Source: CAWCWN01 sp963799245
Lineage (GTDB): Bacteria > Chloroflexota > Ktedonobacteria > Ktedonobacterales > Ktedonobacteraceae
Direction: 5' to 3'
NCBI GenBank assembly: GCA_963799245.1
Contig: CAWCWN010000004.1
Location: 558,001-622,000, forward strand
DNA length: 64,000 nucleotides
Under the pieces are notes generated by a model. The model made no database searches and was not told the DNA's origin. It saw nothing but the letters and a program-made list of their open reading frames with translations. A program made the translations under genes and the position numbers. Of this stretch, positions 41,713 to 51,055 are shown one piece after another (position 1 is the first letter of the stretch; each line of letters starts with the position of its first letter).

Positions 41713-42310
41713 CTAGAGCGCTCGGGCAGAATAGGTCAGGTAGAGTCCCTGTGGCTGAGTGCTTACCCCGGTCTGGCAATAGACAAAACCGGACGGGAAA
41801 TTGGTGGGTTGATGCGCTAATTGCTGATCGATCTGGCCCTCAAAATTACGTACTGAATCCGGTGATGGCGATACCGCTTAGAGTGGCATGCAGGACGTGC
41901 ACCTTCATCTGGCAGGCGGAAACAAAGGGCTGGATCACGATGCTAAATGGCCTGGTAAGCCCAAAGAGCAGCTGGTCATCACCATTCACGGTCAGCTGGT
42001 CACCAGCGGCCAGGGTCACCGAGACGTTCGAAACGCTGTCCACCGCAATTGAGTGCAGGTCCCTTGTGACCAGCTGCGTGATATACGCCGGTGCAATCTG
42101 CAGCCTGATCGCGCTGCTCCCGGGTGGAGGAGGCTGGGCGAGCACTGGCGCGCCGCCCGACAAACTGAGCGCATAGAGCACCATAAACACCGCTCCGAAA
42201 ACGACGCCCAGCAAGAATGTAAGGGCGAGAATAATCTCTCGCTTTGCCGCGGCAGGCCGGGGCTGGCGAGCAGCTTCAGGTTCCAGGGGCACCGTCCGTC
42301 GCTGGTTCAT
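41713..42310 (-). CDS. Membrane-anchored lipid-binding-like protein, frameshifted near the C-terminus
   Basis: The first frame (42310 down to 41846) encodes a basic N-terminus, one membrane helix (about 26-50) and an extracytoplasmic domain of LmeA/DUF2993-like look (LQIAPAYITQLVTRDLHSI, DQLTVNGDDQLLFGLTRPFS). It stops right after GIAITGFST. In another frame the text continues FEGQIDQQLAHQPTNFPSGF, VYCQTGVSTQPQGLYLTYSA to a stop at 41713. A one-nucleotide insertion (or two-base loss) near 41845-41855 explains this. Function unknown. Confidence 0.6.
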
Positions 42311-42376
42311 GGACTCCTCCTATTTTTCCCTCATATTACCTCACTTAGCGCTTAAGGCGCAATATATGCAAAGCAT

Positions 42377-42517
42377 TTGTGTAAATTACACAATATCCTT
42401 GCCCTTACTTTCGGGCAATCTACCTATTGCATCAGGTAAAGAATCGAAGTATCATTGGCACAGAGCGCATAATAGGCATCATGTAGTTCTGCATGATGTA
42501 AATTGTGCAAAATATCC
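42377..42517 (+). promoter_or_regulatory. Palindromic operator and second similar site upstream of glnA
   Basis: TTGTGTAAATTACACAA (42377-42393) is a perfect 17-bp palindrome. A related site TGTAAATTGTGCAAAATATCC occurs at 42497-42517 (shared TGTAAATT and trailing AATATCC). The pair lies 80-220 bases before glnA, as expected for a nitrogen regulator; the exact regulator is unknown and the spacing does not fit the TnrA/GlnR consensus. Confidence 0.6.
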
Positions 42518-42596
42518 AAATTTTCAAATGAATCCAGGCAAAGAAATGCCGGCTATTCCTGCAACGCGGCCGGGATAGAAAGAGAGAAGGAGAATA

Positions 42597-44033
42597 GTGG
42601 GCATGACACCCGAAGAAGTACTGCAATTTGCCAAAGAAAACGGCGCGAAAATGTTGGACCTCAAATTTGTAGATGTGCCGGGCACGTGGCAGCATTTTAG
42701 CGTTCCTATCCGCGAACTTAAAGAAGACGCGTTTGTCGAAGGAGTACCTTTCGACGGCTCTAGCGTGCGCGGATTTCAGACTATTCACGAAAGCGATATG
42801 CTGGTTGTGCCGGATCCCAATACTGCCATTATGGATCCTTTTACCTCCGTTCCAACGCTGACTCTCATCTGCAACATCGCCCATCCCGGTCCTTTAGGGC
42901 CTAAGAGGCCGTATACTCGCGATCCACGTTATGTTGCCGGCAAAGCAGAGAAGTATCTGCGCTCTAGCGGCATCGCTGATACAAGCTATTTTGGTCCCGA
43001 AGCCGAATTTTACATCTTCGACAACGTACGCTACAATTCTACTGATAATGTCCAATACGCAGAGATCGATTCGGAAGAAGCGCATTGGAATAGTTCACGC
43101 AACAGCACTACCAATCTCGGTCACCGCATGCGTGTAAAGGAAGGGTACTTCCCTGTTGCTCCAAACGACACCCTCCAGGACATCCGCAGCGAGATGGCCC
43201 TCCTCCTCGAAGACATTGGCGTACTGGTCGAAACTCAACATCATGAAGTCGGCGCCGCAGGGCAGGCAGAGATCGATATCCGTTTTAATACCCTGCTGAA
43301 GACGGCAGACAACATGATGCTCTACAAATATGTCACCAAGAATACAGCTCGCAAGCACGGCAAGACAGTTACATTCATGCCCAAACCTGTCTTCGGCGAC
43401 AACGGCTCCGGCATGCATACACACCAGAGCCTGTGGAAAAACGAGAAGCCTTTGTTCTACGATAGCAACTGCTATGCCAGTCTTTCTCAAATGGCTCGCT
43501 ACTACGTCGGTGGACTGCTAACCCATGCCCCGGCCTTGCTTGCAATTGCCGCCCCCACCACCAACAGCTACAAGCGCCTGGTCCCCGGCTTTGAAGCTCC
43601 TGTCAACCTGGTCCTCTCGAAAGGCAATCGCAGCGCCGCCGTACGTATCCCACTGACCGAAAATCCAGCGGCCAAGCGCGTCGAGTTCCGCCCGCCCGAT
43701 CCTGCGGCGAACCCATACTTGCTCTTCGCAGCCCTGCTGATGGCCGGGCTCGATGGTATCCGCCAGGAGATTGACCCAAGCGAACATGGCTATGGCCCGC
43801 TCGACCGTGACCTCTATCATATGTCAGCAGAGGAACTGCGCGAGATTCGCTCCGTTCCAGCTTCCCTGTATGAGTCGTTGGCTGCACTCGAGGATGACCA
43901 CTCCTTCTTGTTAGAAGGCGACGTCTTCACCACGGACTTACTCGAACATTATGTCGAGTTCAAGCGTGCACAGGCTGATGAAATGCGCCTGCGCCCCGTT
44001 CCAATCGAGTTCTCGCTGTACTATGATGTGTAG
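42597..44033 (+). CDS. glnA: Glutamine synthetase, type I
   Basis: A 478-residue ATP-dependent ligase making glutamine from glutamate and ammonia, the main ammonia assimilation step. Motifs: VPFDGSSVRGF, FGPEAEFYIFD, HHEVGAAGQAEIDI, KPVFGDNGSGMHTHQS, APTTNSYKRLVPGFEAP, NRSAAVRIP and RVEFRPPDPAANPYL. The segment DRDLYHMSAEE matches the adenylylation-site loop (KNLYDLPPEE), so control by tyrosine adenylylation is possible. GTG 42597 has AAGGAGA at a good distance; ATG 42603 is an alternative. A strong terminator follows. Confidence 0.96.
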   Translation: MGMTPEEVLQFAKENGAKMLDLKFVDVPGTWQHFSVPIRELKEDAFVEGVPFDGSSVRGFQTIHESDMLVVPDPNTAIMDPFTSVPTLTLICNIAHPGPLGPKRPYTRDPRYVAGKAEKYLRSSGIADTSYFGPEAEFYIFDNVRYNSTDNVQYAEIDSEEAHWNSSRNSTTNLGHRMRVKEGYFPVAPNDTLQDIRSEMALLLEDIGVLVETQHHEVGAAGQAEIDIRFNTLLKTADNMMLYKYVTKNTARKHGKTVTFMPKPVFGDNGSGMHTHQSLWKNEKPLFYDSNCYASLSQMARYYVGGLLTHAPALLAIAAPTTNSYKRLVPGFEAPVNLVLSKGNRSAAVRIPLTENPAAKRVEFRPPDPAANPYLLFAALLMAGLDGIRQEIDPSEHGYGPLDRDLYHMSAEELREIRSVPASLYESLAALEDDHSFLLEGDVFTTDLLEHYVEFKRAQADEMRLRPVPIEFSLYYDV

Positions 44034-44046
44034 CGGACAATAGGTA

Positions 44047-44100
44047 GACGAGGCCACAGGGAGGGGGATTAGCTCCTCCCTGTGGCCTCGTCTTCTTTTT
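44047..44100 (+). terminator. Intrinsic terminator of glnA
   Basis: An 18-bp perfect stem (44047-44064 with 44075-44092) is followed by TTCTTTTT. Confidence 0.9.
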
Positions 44101-44202
44101 AGCGCGGCTGACTACAGCTCACCATGGCAATGCGCATGAACATGTGTTATAGTAAATCAAACACGGTGTTTTTCATTCAATAGATATGAAGAGGTAATAC
44201 CG

Positions 44203-45198
44203 ATGGAACAACTGGTTGATAGCTACGGCCGCCGTATTAAAAGCCTGCGCATCTCTATTACCGACAAGTGCAACTTTCGTTGCACCTATTGCATGCCAGC
44301 CGCAGGCCTGCCATGGTTAAAAAAAGCTGAAATCCTGTCGTATGAAGAGATAGAACGCATCGCGCGCGTCGCTGTCAGCATCGGTATCGAGCAGATTCGT
44401 CTCACGGGCGGAGAACCACTCGTGCGCCGAGACGTTCCCGAGCTTATTGCTCAGCTGAGCAGGCTCGAGGGGCTGCGCAGCCTCAGCCTGACCACCAATG
44501 GCATTCTGCTGAAACAGCAGGCAGCCGCCCTGGCGCAGGCCGGACTCAACCGCATCAACGTCAGCCTGGACTCGCTGGTGCGGGAAAAGTTTGCGCAGCT
44601 CACAAGGCGCGACCAGCTTGAGCGGGTCATGGCCGGCCTGGAAGAGCTCGAAAAGTATCCATCCATCCATCCTATCAAGGTCAATGCGGTCGCCATGCGC
44701 GGCTATAGCGAAGAAGAAGTGCTTGACTTTGTGCGCCTGGCACGACGCAAGGCCTATGTCATCCGCTGGATCGAATTTATGCCACTTGATGCCGACCAGC
44801 TCTGGCGCAAGGAGGACATCCTCACCGGAGCTGAATTAAAAGCCATCATAGAGGCCGAGTACGGCCCCCTCGTACCTATCACCGGCGGTGACCCGGCTGA
44901 AACCGCGCGGCGCTACACATTTAGCGATGGCCTCGGCGAAGTCGGCTTTATTAACCCTGTGAGCGAGCCCTTCTGCGCCAGCTGCGATCGTATTCGCATG
45001 ACGGCCGATGGGCAGCTGCGCACATGTCTTTTTGCCACGCAAGAGACCGACCTGCGCGCCGTTATTCGTTCAGATGCCTCTGATGAAGACATTGCCGCAA
45101 CCATTCGCCGGGCGGTATGGCACAAAGAACTCAAGCACTACATCGGCGACAAACGCTTCAAACGTGCCAATCGCAGCATGTCAATGATCGGCGGCTAG
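44203..45198 (+). CDS. moaA: GTP 3',8-cyclase MoaA
   Basis: A 331-residue radical-SAM enzyme for the first step of molybdenum cofactor synthesis. The N-terminal cluster site is DKCNFRCTYCMPA, the SAM region LTGGEPLVRRDVPEL, and the second cluster uses CASC...C (residues about 257-274). The C-terminal Gly-Gly needed for activity is present. GAGGTAAT precedes the ATG. It would supply cofactor for enzymes such as the damaged hydroxylase at 37 kb; no other moa genes are near. Confidence 0.95.
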   Translation: MEQLVDSYGRRIKSLRISITDKCNFRCTYCMPAAGLPWLKKAEILSYEEIERIARVAVSIGIEQIRLTGGEPLVRRDVPELIAQLSRLEGLRSLSLTTNGILLKQQAAALAQAGLNRINVSLDSLVREKFAQLTRRDQLERVMAGLEELEKYPSIHPIKVNAVAMRGYSEEEVLDFVRLARRKAYVIRWIEFMPLDADQLWRKEDILTGAELKAIIEAEYGPLVPITGGDPAETARRYTFSDGLGEVGFINPVSEPFCASCDRIRMTADGQLRTCLFATQETDLRAVIRSDASDEDIAATIRRAVWHKELKHYIGDKRFKRANRSMSMIGG

Positions 45199-45411
45199 CC
45201 GGACCCGTTCAATTTTACACTTGTTCTGATTTTGCACAAAGATTGCCTGCAATACGTACTGCTACTTTGTCTTGCAAATGTTATATACAACGTTAGCAAA
45301 AAACGGGATATTCGTCGTTATAGTCAAATTGACAGAAAGACAGTACGTAGGTAGTCCAACTGGTCTAGAAAGGACTGAGCGTCACTTAGAACAAACCAGA
45401 AAGAGGTCAAC

Positions 45412-45618
45412 GTGGTACAAGATGATGCGGATTTACTCACGGTCCGTGAGGTTGCAAAACAATTGCGCGTGGATGACACGACGGTGCGACGTAGGATTAA
45501 AAATGGTGTCCTGGAGGCAATAACCCTTCCCCACCGCGGAACGCGTCAGGCCTACCGTATTCGTCGCTCAACCTTAAATACCCTACTTGAGCCACCTCAA
45601 TTGCTTGCGAACCAGTAG
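45412..45618 (+). CDS. Excisionase-type helix-turn-helix DNA-binding protein
   Basis: A 68-residue protein from GTG 45412 behind AGAGGTC. Residues about 8-55 form an Xis/MerR-like winged helix of the DNA-binding excisionase family (LLTVREVAKQLRVDDTTVRR, RIKNGVLEAI). No integrase or phage genes lie nearby; many Chloroflexota have such stand-alone proteins. Its last codons and stop lie within a 34-bp perfect palindrome. Confidence 0.75.
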   Translation: MVQDDADLLTVREVAKQLRVDDTTVRRRIKNGVLEAITLPHRGTRQAYRIRRSTLNTLLEPPQLLANQ

Positions 45619-45636
45619 CGCTACTGGTTCGCAAGC
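45603..45636. terminator. 34-bp perfect palindrome at the end of the HTH gene
   Basis: Arms of 17 bp (45603-45619, 45620-45636) with no spacer, starting GCTTGCGAACC. It includes the last residues and stop of the HTH gene. It may terminate transcription or be a binding site; there is no T-tract. Confidence 0.6.
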
Positions 45637-45709
45637 TATGCAGAGCAGTGGAAATGCGAACGCTACCTCTTCACCTGACGCTCTCTACTTACGCAAATCA
45701 GAGGTGGAA

Positions 45710-47441
45710 ATGCACAAAACTTCCCAGCAAGCATCAGCTCAAATATCGCCGGACAGAGAATTCATCAATGGCTCCTATAGATGGTTTGCCTATTCAACCG
45801 AGGTGACAGGCCTGCCGCTCATTTGCCTGGAAGATCTCACTACAGGCACCGTTGTCACGACCACTCTCGCCAATCCCCAGCGGCGGACAGCGGCTCAGCG
45901 GGCATGGGCCGGCGCGCGCCAGTCGCGTGCCGCCGGCATGCCCTGGGAAATTTTGCATGCGATGGGTGAAAAAGGCGTGGATCCAGACCAGAAGCTCGAA
46001 GAGATGTTTCACAGCTATGGTCACGCATCGGTCGGCGATATGGCAAGGCTGGCCGTTGATTTCGGCAGGATTCCCATGCATCTGTGTCTGGCACTCTTTA
46101 ATGACGGATCCATCAATTCCGGCCAGGAAAAATCCACGCGCTACCAGCCGTCCTTCGGCAGGGCGGCCCTGCATCCGCTGCGGCACTATCTACCCGCGGA
46201 TATAGCGGCGCGGGATGTGGAACGCCTGGAAGAGGAGTATCAATCCTTTGGGGCCGCGGCGCTGGACGCCTTTGCCAGGCACAAAGCGGCGTTACTGCTC
46301 GCTTTTGAGCGCTACTTCCAGGTAGATACGTCAAAAGCGGCTGAGAAGAGCGCCCTGCAGGCGCGCGTGCTTGACTGTGTGCGTTACTTTCTCCTCTTCG
46401 GCCAGTGGAGCGGCATGTCCTTTGAAACGTCTGCGCGCGATTGGTCGCGCATTATTGCAGAATTGAAGGCCTCCCCCCTGGCTTATTATCAGAAAGTCAG
46501 CGCGCAACTCGAGAAATTGCTCGCGCCCACGCGCGAGGAGGAAGCTGCCCTCAACTACAAAGCCGAGGCGCCGGGGCTGATTCGTCATACCACTCCTCAG
46601 CTCACTACCACTAGAAACCTGCGCACGTTAAAAGAATTCCTCGCAACGAAAACCGACCTGCTGCAGCGCGTGACGACCTCTAGCGGCTTCCCGCAGCTCG
46701 TGGAGCAGCAGGTAAGCATGCTTGCGGCACGCTATTCCGAGGGAGACCGACTGGTTGCCGCCTACATCCTGCTCCTCTGGCCAGGGCTTGAGAGCAGGCA
46801 GTTGTTGGAATGGATAGCTGGCCGCGACGAGGAAACGAAAAAAAGCATCAGCGCTATTATTTTTGCGGGCCATAACAACTATAGCGAGCTGCCCGGCTTT
46901 GGGCGCACGACGCGTATGACCCTGCTTATCGAAGGTTTCCTGGGCGAGATACGCGACTTCAATCGCCACCGCGCCTGGGGAAGATTTATCCCGCTACCCC
47001 TGCTTTTTGGCACGGGGCTGTCGCAGAGTGCCCTGCAGCAGATTATCGCCCGCGGTTTTGGCCTGCCTCTGTACCTGAGCGTTATCCCCGCGTTCGCCGA
47101 GCATAAAATAGCTTACGAGCAGGATTTGCAGGCCGTATTACAGCAGGCTGCTGACCTTTATTGAGAGGGTTGCGGCCATCTTTGGCACGAGCATCGATTA
47201 TTCCTTTGCGCTCAATCTCCTGCCACTTGCCCAGCGGGTCGATCTCTGGATGCACGGGGATCCTAAACAGGCGCTTTATCTCACGCTGCAGCGCTCCCGT
47301 CCCGGCGGGCACATCAACTACCGCGCGCTCGCCTATGAGGCCAACCTGCTGCTGGCAGGCTCCGACCCGTATCTTTCAGCGCTGGGCCGTGTGAGCAAAC
47401 CAGATCCCGCCAGCCGGGAGGAATTTTTCGATCGCAGCTGA
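45710..47441 (+). CDS. thyX: Tandem ThyX-like flavin-dependent thymidylate synthase, frameshifted near the 3' end
   Basis: Start ATG 45710 (GAGGTGG upstream). The first ThyX-like half shows EEMFHSYGHASVGDMARLAV and GQEKSTRYQPSF, the second SIIFAGHNNYSELPGF-like sequence and RDFNRHRAWGRFIPLP, so the RHR and S/T-R-Y signatures are split between two repeated domains. Frame one stops at 47164 after QQAADLY. One base on, the text continues FIERVAAIFGTSIDYSFALN and MHGDPKQALYLTLQRSRPGG to 47441, a convincing ThyX end (H-x-NYR-x-LA). An indel at about 47153-47158 is likely. The enzyme would make dTMP with FAD and methylene-THF. Confidence 0.78.
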
Positions 47442-47469
47442 GGCTGCGCGATTACCCGGGTATGGAGCA

Positions 47470-48015
47470 TCACTCCTCGGTGTATAATTCGCGCCGGTAC
47501 AGGCGCATCCCCTGCAGGGCCGGCTCGGATGTCAGCTGCATCTCACATTTTACAGCCAGCGCATGCGCCGCCGGGTCAGCGGCGGGCAACAGGGCCTCGA
47601 GGTAGATGGGCCGCCCCTCCTGTTCCGCCTCAAACTCAAACTCGAAAGCCAGGGCGCGTGCCCGATTGAGGTCACAGATCAGCAGAGACCACCCAGCGCC
47701 CCTGTGGCGCTGCTCAGGCAGCACGGCCCCCTGGCAGAGAAGATGGTAGGCGTACTGACTACGGCGTAATTGCAGCAGGCTATAGCCGATTACTTCTCCC
47801 TCCATGCCCTCAAGCGTGCCCGCCTGGCCCCACATATTCGTTTCATCGTCGTCAGTAATCACAAAAACATTATTTTCCGCCTCAAGCCCCGGCAAGGCCA
47901 GCCACTCCTCAAAGTCCACCGTGGACATCACCGTGGCTCCATCGACCCTGGCCGCCGCCTGCTGGATAGACACAAGAGCTGGCAGGTCAACCTGCCGGTA
48001 ATTTCGTATGCGCAT
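47470..48015 (-). CDS. GNAT-like acetyltransferase
   Basis: About 181 residues from the ATG at 48013-48015 (MRIRNYRQVDLPALVSIQQA). The opening is typical of GNAT proteins, and the acetyl-CoA site is seen as CQGAVLPEQRHRGAGWSLLI (V-x-P-x-x-R-x-x-G-x-G/A). A longer frame to 48159 overlaps the upstream region of the secreted protein gene and is less likely. The substrate is unknown. Confidence 0.7.
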   Translation of the reverse strand: MRIRNYRQVDLPALVSIQQAAARVDGATVMSTVDFEEWLALPGLEAENNVFVITDDDETNMWGQAGTLEGMEGEVIGYSLLQLRRSQYAYHLLCQGAVLPEQRHRGAGWSLLICDLNRARALAFEFEFEAEQEGRPIYLEALLPAADPAAHALAVKCEMQLTSEPALQGMRLYRRELYTEE

Positions 48016-48212
48016 TTCCCTCAGACATGCCTTTCCATAATAAACGACTACATACCGGGATACAGCAATTTCCAATGAGCGCAGGGATATCGCCCCCAGT
48101 ATAACCCACTTCTTGCTAGAAAGGATGATCCAATGATATACTCTTGAGGAGCGCCGCATTGGTCCGGTTCTGCGGCGCCAATCCCACTAGTATACCCCAG
48201 CAAGGAGACACT

Positions 48213-48971
48213 ATGTTATTCCCCGCTTGGCTGCGACACCACGTAGCAGCGCCCCTCACTCTTGCCGTTGTCCTCTTATTCAGTTTCGCAGGTGTTGTCA
48301 ATGCTCATAGCGTCATGCCTGCTTCGTACAACTGTACAAGTAATCCTGCTGCAACTTCGGGCCATTGTTATGCGATTGGCACCTGGAATAGTGGCGTGAC
48401 TGGCTCAATGAGTCATGAGAAGATCGTCTCCATGAGCGAGTCGCCTGGCTTTGTGTCAGATGAACAATGGGATGCCGATAATACCGGCACTTCCTGGGTC
48501 GAAGGTGGCATCTATACTGGCACTTCCAACGGATATGAAGGCATGTTTTGGGCTGATGAGCGGCCAGGCCCCCCGAAGAATTTTCATATCCACTTTGGCC
48601 CCGGCTTTACCTCTGGCGACTTTGGTGGTCAATTGGATACCTCCATACGCTCGGATGGCGGGAATGGTTTTAATGTGGTGTTGACTGCCCCGCATGAGGG
48701 TTATTCCGGCCATTCATACCCCGATAATTTCACTATTGGGAGTGTTATCATTGGTATGGAAGTGTCCGGCACCTCCGGCGTGTACGTTGACCCAGGCGGT
48801 GCATCCATCACGTATAATGGATGGTGGAACTCTGCCGGCACGCTGAGCTATCAGGGGCGTAACTTCGATAGCACACTTCTGTTCAGCCCGCCAATCAGTG
48901 CCTACTGGAATCCTGTCGCAGCCCCTGGCAATAATGGCGGTGACTGGCATCAAATACAGACCGGCTCATAG
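48213..48971 (+). CDS. Secreted protein of unknown function
   Basis: A 252-residue protein from ATG 48213 (AAGGAG upstream). A signal peptide is clear (basic start, LTLAVVLLFSFAGVVNAHS with cleavage after NA). The mature part is Gly/Ser/Thr/Trp-rich and beta-like (NFHIHFGPGFTSGDFGG, GGASITYNGWWNSAGTLSYQ), resembling a lectin-like or peptidase G1-like jelly roll, but I cannot name a family. It is followed by another small exported protein 22 bases later and likely cotranscribed. Confidence 0.7.
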   Translation: MLFPAWLRHHVAAPLTLAVVLLFSFAGVVNAHSVMPASYNCTSNPAATSGHCYAIGTWNSGVTGSMSHEKIVSMSESPGFVSDEQWDADNTGTSWVEGGIYTGTSNGYEGMFWADERPGPPKNFHIHFGPGFTSGDFGGQLDTSIRSDGGNGFNVVLTAPHEGYSGHSYPDNFTIGSVIIGMEVSGTSGVYVDPGGASITYNGWWNSAGTLSYQGRNFDSTLLFSPPISAYWNPVAAPGNNGGDWHQIQTGS

Positions 48972-48993
48972 CTGAATGAAAGGAGTAAGCGTG

Positions 48994-49500
48994 ATGCGAA
49001 AATATATCATCCCTGCGGCAGTTCTCGCCATTGTGCTTATCATCGCTGTAGCTATCCTGACGACGCATATGGGATCAGGCGTGAAGGCGAGCCCTGCCTC
49101 CAGTACGTCACCGGGTATAGGCCAGCCCGCCATCACCCACAACGCATCTGCAGCGGCAAGCACCGTCTGCGGTACGACGATGACCACCTCTGATGTGCAG
49201 ACCTATCTCGCCGCGCATCTCATCCCACAGGGCATGAGTGTCACATCGGGGACGCCCACAGTGGCGAGTATCGACTTGCAGAACGTGACCACGGGTAGCA
49301 TCAATGCTGATGCGCTTGTCACATCTACGGCCGCCTGTGGAACGACTGGGGTGCAGAAAGTGTATGTAGTCACGCTAAATGGCAATTTCCGTTTAAACGG
49401 AATGCCGATGCCGTCTACAGCTAAAGTCCCGACCGGCACAACGGCTACTGAGGTCTTTGATGCGCAGACTGGCAATCTGCTTGAGGAGAGCGCGTCCTAA
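48994..49500 (+). CDS. Small exported or membrane-anchored protein
   Basis: A 168-residue protein from ATG 48994 behind AAAGGAG. Residues 5-25 form a signal anchor (IIPAAVLAIVLIIAVAIL). The outer part is Ser/Thr/Ala-rich with two cysteines (STVCGTT and TAACGTT) likely forming a disulfide, and a beta-rich end. No family recognised. Probably operonic with the preceding secreted protein. Confidence 0.65.
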   Translation: MRKYIIPAAVLAIVLIIAVAILTTHMGSGVKASPASSTSPGIGQPAITHNASAAASTVCGTTMTTSDVQTYLAAHLIPQGMSVTSGTPTVASIDLQNVTTGSINADALVTSTAACGTTGVQKVYVVTLNGNFRLNGMPMPSTAKVPTGTTATEVFDAQTGNLLEESAS

Positions 49501-49641
49501 TCCCCAAGGCGAGTTGTTCGCCCGCCCTGGCACAACTCGCGTTAATTAGACAAGCCATGCGCATTTACGATATACTTTTGGCAGGGCTCATAGCGGCATG
49601 AGCTCTCAAACAACCAACCTCAACCCAAAAGGAGTTCAATC

Positions 49642-50811
49642 TTGTCCGACCACAGTGAACTAACTCACCTGCAGGGTATTCGCCAGAACATGCCTGCCAC
49701 CAGGGCGCACCTTTATCTCAACACAGGAACCTTCGGTCCGCTGCCAGGTGTGGCCATCGCAGCGATGCAGCGGCGCCTGCAAGACGAATACAGCCAGGGG
49801 CGTCTGGGAGTAGCGGCCTTTGATGCGATATCAAATGCCTACAACGAGGCGCGTGCGCGAGCCGCGCGCCTCCTCAATGCCGATGTGGGCGAGATTGCCC
49901 TGACAGACAATACCGGTGAAGGCATGAATATCATCAGCTATGGCTTTAACTGGCAGGAGGGTGACGAGGTCATTACCACCAACCATGAGCATATCAGCGC
50001 CCTTGCCCCCCTCTACCAGATCAGAGATCGCTTCGGGATAGTCATTCGTGTTGCTGACATCGGCCCCAGGGCTGAGCGCTCCGCGCTCGAGGCTATCGAG
50101 GACCTGGTCACTCCCCGCACTCGCTTGATTGTGCTTTCACACGTCGCATGGACAACGGGCGCATTAATCGACGTGCCCGCGGTCGGCTCTATGGGGCGCG
50201 CAAGCGGCATACCCGTGCTGGTTGATGGCGCCCAGGCGGCGGGAGCAATCCCCATTGACGTCAGGACCCTTGGCGTTGATTTCTACGCCCTCCCCATGCA
50301 GAAATGGCTGTGCGGGCCAGATGGCACCGGGGCGCTATACGTTCGCCGTGCAGCATTGGACTACCTCACCCCGACGTACGTAGGTTACTGGTCGGTCAAG
50401 CACGAGGAGAATGTTGAATGGGAGCTGCAAGATAGCGCTCAACGCTTTGAACTCGGAGGGCGCCAGACGGCGGCCGTCGCAGGCCAGGCCGCTGTGTTCA
50501 AATGGCTGGAGGAGAGCGTTGGCTACCTGTGGCTTTTTGCTCGCATCTCTGCCCTGCACAGCTATACATACGGCGCCCTGCAAAACCTACCTGGCATCAC
50601 GCTACTCACACCTGCGCCCGGCGTCAGCGGCCTGATCTCCTTCACCTGGGAGGGGCACAGATCAGAAGGTATCGTCACCTACCTGCGCGACTCGCACAAC
50701 ATCTATATCCGCAATATCCCCGCGTTTGATTGCGTGCGTATATCGACGGGTTTCTATAATAGCGAGGAGGAGATAGATACGCTGGTGCGGGCCCTCATGG
50801 CAGCGGCTTAG
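49642..50811 (+). CDS. Class V aminotransferase (cysteine desulfurase/isopenicillin N epimerase-like)
   Basis: A 389-residue PLP enzyme of fold type I. Landmarks: YLNTGTFGPLP, ALTDNTGEGMNIISYGF, TTNHEHISA, LSHVAWTTGALID, VLVDGAQAAGAIPIDVR, and the PLP lysine in YALPMQKWLCGPDGTGALYV. The K-W-x-x-G-P context is that of the epimerase-like branch rather than IscS/SufS, so the substrate is uncertain. TTG 49642 begins 8 bases after AAGGAG. It converges on the 5S rRNA gene. Confidence 0.88.
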   Translation: MSDHSELTHLQGIRQNMPATRAHLYLNTGTFGPLPGVAIAAMQRRLQDEYSQGRLGVAAFDAISNAYNEARARAARLLNADVGEIALTDNTGEGMNIISYGFNWQEGDEVITTNHEHISALAPLYQIRDRFGIVIRVADIGPRAERSALEAIEDLVTPRTRLIVLSHVAWTTGALIDVPAVGSMGRASGIPVLVDGAQAAGAIPIDVRTLGVDFYALPMQKWLCGPDGTGALYVRRAALDYLTPTYVGYWSVKHEENVEWELQDSAQRFELGGRQTAAVAGQAAVFKWLEESVGYLWLFARISALHSYTYGALQNLPGITLLTPAPGVSGLISFTWEGHRSEGIVTYLRDSHNIYIRNIPAFDCVRISTGFYNSEEEIDTLVRALMAAA

Positions 50812-50812
50812 A

Positions 50813-50836
50813 CAGAAAAGCCGCCTATGTGGGCGG
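50813..50836 (-). terminator. Intrinsic terminator behind 5S rRNA
   Basis: On the minus strand CCGCC-CACATA-GGCGG is followed by CTTTTCTG. The same bases can alternatively pair with the 5' leader of the 5S precursor. Confidence 0.7.
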
Positions 50837-50960
<124 letters not shown>

Positions 50961-50993
50961 CTGCACATACAGGCGGCTTCTTCAACAGGATGT

Positions 50994-51022
50994 ATCATAC
51001 TACATCTGCTACGTCCTGTCAA
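50994..51022 (-). promoter_or_regulatory. Promoter of the orphan 5S rRNA gene
   Basis: On the minus strand TTGACA (51017-51022), 17 bases, then TATGAT (50994-50999), placing the start about 25 bases before the 5S gene. Confidence 0.8.
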
Positions 51023-51055
51023 TACGCTTTTGGGCCAGTTTTGCGACGCGAGCTT

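Noticed and set aside
45587..45709. Longer N-terminus of the ThyX gene
   Set aside because: It overlaps the HTH gene end and the 34-bp palindrome and lacks a ribosome site, while ATG 45710 has GAGGTGG and begins where homology begins.
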